Assembly: GCA_947683425.1 (NCBI GenBank) | Contig: CANTUQ010000297.1 | Coordinates: 496,001 to 560,000 of the forward strand | Direction: 5' to 3' | Length of the DNA: 64,000 bases | Source of the DNA: Excoecaria cochinchinensis | Taxonomy: Eukaryota > Streptophyta > Magnoliopsida > Malpighiales > Euphorbiaceae | Shown here: piece after piece, positions 60,513 to 64,000 of the stretch | Numbering within the stretch: position 1 is the stretch's first letter | Layout of the letters: every line of letters starts with the position of its first letter | Translations under genes and position numbers: made by a program | The notes under the pieces: generated by a model | Database searches by the model: none | Told to the model about the DNA's origin: nothing | Seen by the model: only the letters and a program-made list of their open reading frames with translations

Positions 60513-61216
60513 ATTAATAAGTTTTTATCTTTAAAATTTAAAAAAAAGAAAAAGAAGTTATTGCCGTTAAGATTTTCGCCCCGTGGGCTCACGTGATTAA
60601 CATCACCCACAGTAAATATGGGAAGGTGGACCTTCAGAATTGAGATGAAGGCTCTGTTAATGTTTATATGTAAGAGAGACCAATCAGGATAGAGTTTAAC
60701 AGCTTTTCTTTAAAAAAAAAAAATTAAATAAAATAGATGGGTATGAGTAATGGAGACTCGAAAGCAAAATTTTTCGGTATATCAAGACCAATTCTTAATA
60801 CTGTAATATCCTTTTGAGAACAGAGTTTAATGGTTTATCCACTTATTACAACTATTCCATCAATCATTTTATAAATAAATGTTCATTTTTTCTCTTTAGA
60901 TTAAAAAAAAAATCACTAATTACTTTATTATTTCGCTAATTTGTCCTTAAAAAATAGATAATTCAACGTTTACTCCATAAAATAATAATTGAATATTACT
61001 TTTATTTTAAAAATTGAACAAGTACTTGCTATATCATGAGCATAGTTGAAACAAAATGTCCAAATATACTATATTTTTAGTAATTGAACAATTAATATGG
61101 TGAATAACTTTTTTTTCATTAGCAAGGTAGAAATGAGGAATGTTTAAAAATTGGATGAATGGATTATGATAAGATTTAAATTTAATTTATATATTATATT
61201 TACGATAAGATTTAAA
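60513..61216. other. Intergenic sequence right of Copia-B
   Basis: AT-rich, no coding region or recognised repeat. Confidence 0.45.
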
Positions 61217-61226
61217 CTTAATTTAT

Positions 61227-61731
61227 GGTTGATTTCACTTATGTTCACTTAATTTATTTCAAAATTACACAAAAATAACGAAACAATTTTTTTCTTTCAA
61301 AAAAGTCACTAAACTTAAAACTTTTATATACAAAAATAACTATAACCGGTTTTCGGTGATAACCCTAGACGGAAAGTGCAGTTGGCACGCCATGTTAGCA
61401 ATTTATGCACACATGGACACACTGTTTATTCCACGTCATCAGCTGACATATCACTTTTGATACGTGTCAATTTTTTAGTATATACAATTGGCAGTTGACG
61501 TGTTAAAAGTGACATGTCAGTTGATGACGTAGAATAAATAGTGTGTCCACGAGTACACAAATTGCTGACATGGCGTTCCAGCTGAGCTTTCCGGCAAGAT
61601 TTATAACCGGAATTCGGTTATAGTTATATTTGTGTATAAAAATTTTAAGTTCAGTGACTTTTTTTTTTTAAAAAAAATGTTATTTTTGCATAATTTGGTA
61701 TAAGTTAAGTGACTATAAGTGAAATTAACCC
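61227..61731. mobile_element. Mutator-like MITE with long inverted repeats (copy 2)
   Basis: 505 bp, same family as 39261-39777. Left end GGTTGATTTCACTTATGTTC, right end complement GGGTTAATTTCACTTATAGT. CTTAATTTAT lies at 61217-61226 and 61732-61741, again a perfect 10-bp duplication. Inner parts also pair (AACCGGTTTTCGGT with ACCGGAATTCGGTT; TGACACGTATC-like words in the centre). No coding capacity. Confidence 0.85.
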
Positions 61732-61859
61732 CTTAATTTATATAGTATATCTTGTGAAATGAGTGTAACTCAAATTTATTTTTTTCTATTAGATAAAATG
61801 AGACAAAATCTAATTGTTACCCACACAATTCATTTTTGAGCACCCTTAATAGACACTTA

Positions 61860-62429
61860 GGGCAAATTTGATTCATTTGTTAGCACATGATATAGCATAA
61901 TATAATGCAGGTTAATATAAATATAATGTTTGAAAGATTTATTAAGATCGAAGTTAATGGGAATAACTTAAATTACACCATAAGATCCACTATTTCACAT
62001 ACAATAAATTTAACAATAGAATTCACCATTGTATTGGTTTAATACGCGTAAAACCGCATTAGATGAAAGAAAGTCAAATCGAGTCATGCCCATGGATTGG
62101 AGTTTTGAAATTTTTTTTATTTTTGTTTGTTTTTAAGTTAATTTTGTTTATTTTCAATTATTTAATTTTTTTAATTAACAATAATTTAATTTTTATTTTG
62201 AATTTTTAATTTAATTAGCTATAAATTAATTTTGTTTTTTTTAATATTTTGAAAAATAATACAATATGATATTGTCAAAGACAATATCTTATATTACAGA
62301 TTGATACAATTTTGTACCAAATATTATATTATTTGTATATAATAATATATACTAAATAATACAAGCTAACACTATATATATAATTTAATGCTATATAGGT
62401 TAACACAATATAACAATTCAAATGTAACC
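61860..62429. mobile_element. Probable Tourist-like (PIF/Harbinger) MITE
   Basis: 570 bp with imperfect ends GGGCAAATTTGATTCATTTG and, from the other side, GGTTACATTTGAATTGTTAT. TTA flanks both ends (61857-61859 and 62430-62432), the duplication preferred by PIF/Harbinger. The inside is AT-rich and non-coding. Confidence 0.45.
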
Positions 62430-62432
62430 TTA

Positions 62433-64000
62433 ATTATAAATGGAGAGAGTTTAAGTTGGACAAAATAAGATTTAAATTACTTACTAGAGTAATGTTTTCT
62501 TTCTTTTAAAAAAATGTTAGAGTATAGTTTTGTGATACAAATCAGAGGTAAAGAAAAAAATTTAAATTTTTGTTAATCGAAAAATCGATTCGAAATCAAA
62601 CCGATTTTAGGTCAACTAAATTAATAATTTAGGACTATGATTTTTATTTTTAAAAAAGGGTAACTAACCGGTTAATTGGTTTATATACATTTTATATATT
62701 AATTTTTACACTTAAAATTCTTAACTTTATAAATTTTATGATATTAACTTTATAAATTTTATGATATATGACTTTCTAAAATATTATCATAATAGGCACA
62801 TTATTATTAGTTTCATATTGAATATATTCAATTCGTATAATTAATTATGAAAGCTTTATTTTTATTTTTTAATTGATATTATATTTGGTTTGTAATTTTC
62901 ATTTTTGAAGCATTTTTTAACACTAAAATTTGTATAATTTATTAAATTTAAATTATTAAAATTTCTTAACGATTTTATTATTAAACTTTTATATTAAAAA
63001 TTCCATTTATCTTGCGCATCATTAAAAGAAATAAAGGAAAAAAAAAAAGTGGAAACTTGAAATATCACTTTAGCTTCTCAAATTGCAAGTCTTATGAGTT
63101 TAGAAAAGGGGCAAGCATCATATCTACTAGGTTTTTTCATTTCTTTTAGTGGTTTATTTATGTAGATTAATATTAGAGTTAATTACAAATTTGGGCCTGA
63201 TTTATAGGGCGTTTTTTAATGTTTTTACTATTATTTGGAAGCTTACAATCTGATTCATCTTCTTTCAATTTTGAAACTCCGTCAACAAATCCATTAAGTA
63301 CTAATGAATTTGCTGACAAAACATTAATGTAGACCCCACATCTGCCCATTAGGCTGGCAACTCAGCTATCTCTTCCTTCTTCTCCTTCTCCTTCTCCTTC
63401 TCCTTCACTCCAGATCCGTGTTAAAAATATATATATATATCTTTACCAATAAAAGCATTTTCCTATCAATCAATTATTCATTCAAATTCTTTAAGATAAC
63501 GAAAACCAAGAAACAAAGTTGAAAAAGATAACAAGTTCGGTAATTAAAGCTTATTAACAACAAAAGCAAAGCAAACCCACCTACCAACAAAGAAGAAAAA
63601 AAAAATCTCCATGTTTGAAAGATCTGAAGCAAATCCTGAAATCTAAACCCATAAAAGATCTAATGCAAGATGAAAATCAACATGCTCAAAAATCCCAAAT
63701 CGCAAAAATGAATCCCTAACTCTATTCAGATTTCTCCTGTCCTAAAACCCAAATCCCTAACTTTATCTCAATTGATTGTCGCCGTCATCGCCCTCGGACG
63801 TTCTGCTGTCGACGAGCCCCTCACCTGCTGCCGCCATCCTCTCCTATAACTCCAGTAGCAACTCCGTCGACCTCAATAGTGTTAGGCACTTGTTTCCCCA
63901 TTTTCTGTGCTCAGTGGATATATAGATTAATTGATTTTCTTTAAATCTTTTATTTTCTTTTTCTTTTTAATTTCAGTAGTCTTGCTTTATGGTTGGTGAG
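62433..64000. other. Intergenic sequence at the right end
   Basis: AT-rich, then a CTCCTT microsatellite near 63377-63408 and a TA run near 63428-63441. A GC-richer stretch at about 63775-63900 (GTCGCCGTCATCGCCCTCGG) contrasts with its surroundings and could be the edge of a gene, but no long frame or motif supports one inside the window. Confidence 0.4.

Overview
The window is repeat-dominated nuclear DNA of a flowering plant, most likely a eudicot. It is AT-rich and has long-LTR Ty3/gypsy elements, four Ty1/copia insertions, a CACTA transposon and small inverted-repeat elements. I cannot name the species. The only recognisable host gene is a broken EG45-like/plant natriuretic peptide-like gene near 23.3-24.0 kb. 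No intact host gene, rRNA, tRNA or CRISPR array was seen.

Layout. (1) 1-1428: intergenic. (2) 1429-12080: a complete non-autonomous Ty3/gypsy element with two ~2.7 kb LTRs, target duplication GTTCG, one gag gene and no pol (TR-GAG type, Tat/Ogre-like gag), with a tandem array just before its 3' LTR. (3) 13069-22472: a decayed minus-strand Ty1/copia (Copia-A). Its gag is split by a 4.7 kb solo LTR (17662-22398, duplication TGCAT). (4) 22.5-24.4 kb: short intergenic stretch with the EG45-like pseudogene. (5) 24381-38148: a complete Tat-lineage Ty3/gypsy on the minus strand (duplication CTTAT). It carries an extra gene on the opposite strand with its own apparent promoter, introns and poly(A) signal. 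A 3.3 kb CACTA transposon (33711-37020, duplication GGA) interrupts its gag. (6) 39261-39777: a Mutator-like MITE with a 10-bp duplication. (7) 40461-60512: a plus-strand Ty1/copia (Copia-B). Its 5' LTR was hit twice: by a SIRE-like Ty1/copia derivative (40598-50549, duplication GTATA) and by a compact Ty1/copia (Copia-D, 50641-55191, duplication GGATA). The three surviving 5' LTR pieces add up to exactly the 325 bp of the intact 3' LTR. (8) 60.5-64 kb: intergenic, with a second Mutator-like MITE and a probable Tourist-like MITE.

How the parts relate. Hand-counted LTR differences agree with the nesting. Copia-B (about 9 in 325) is older than the SIRE derivative (about 22 in 1655), and Copia-D (1 in 171) is youngest. 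The Tat element is the oldest dated full-length one (about 31 in 488). No element appears able to move by itself: RT, protease, RNase H or integrase signature residues are changed, reading frames carry stops, or pol is missing. In several elements the damage is mostly stop codons with few frameshifts, which suggests decay of methylated cytosines.

I found no unknown defence or biosynthetic system. The most unusual items are the antisense gene inside the Tat element, the gag-only element whose 3' tandem array repeats a motif resembling its own polypurine tract, and Copia-D, whose pol stop codon forms the first bases of its LTR.
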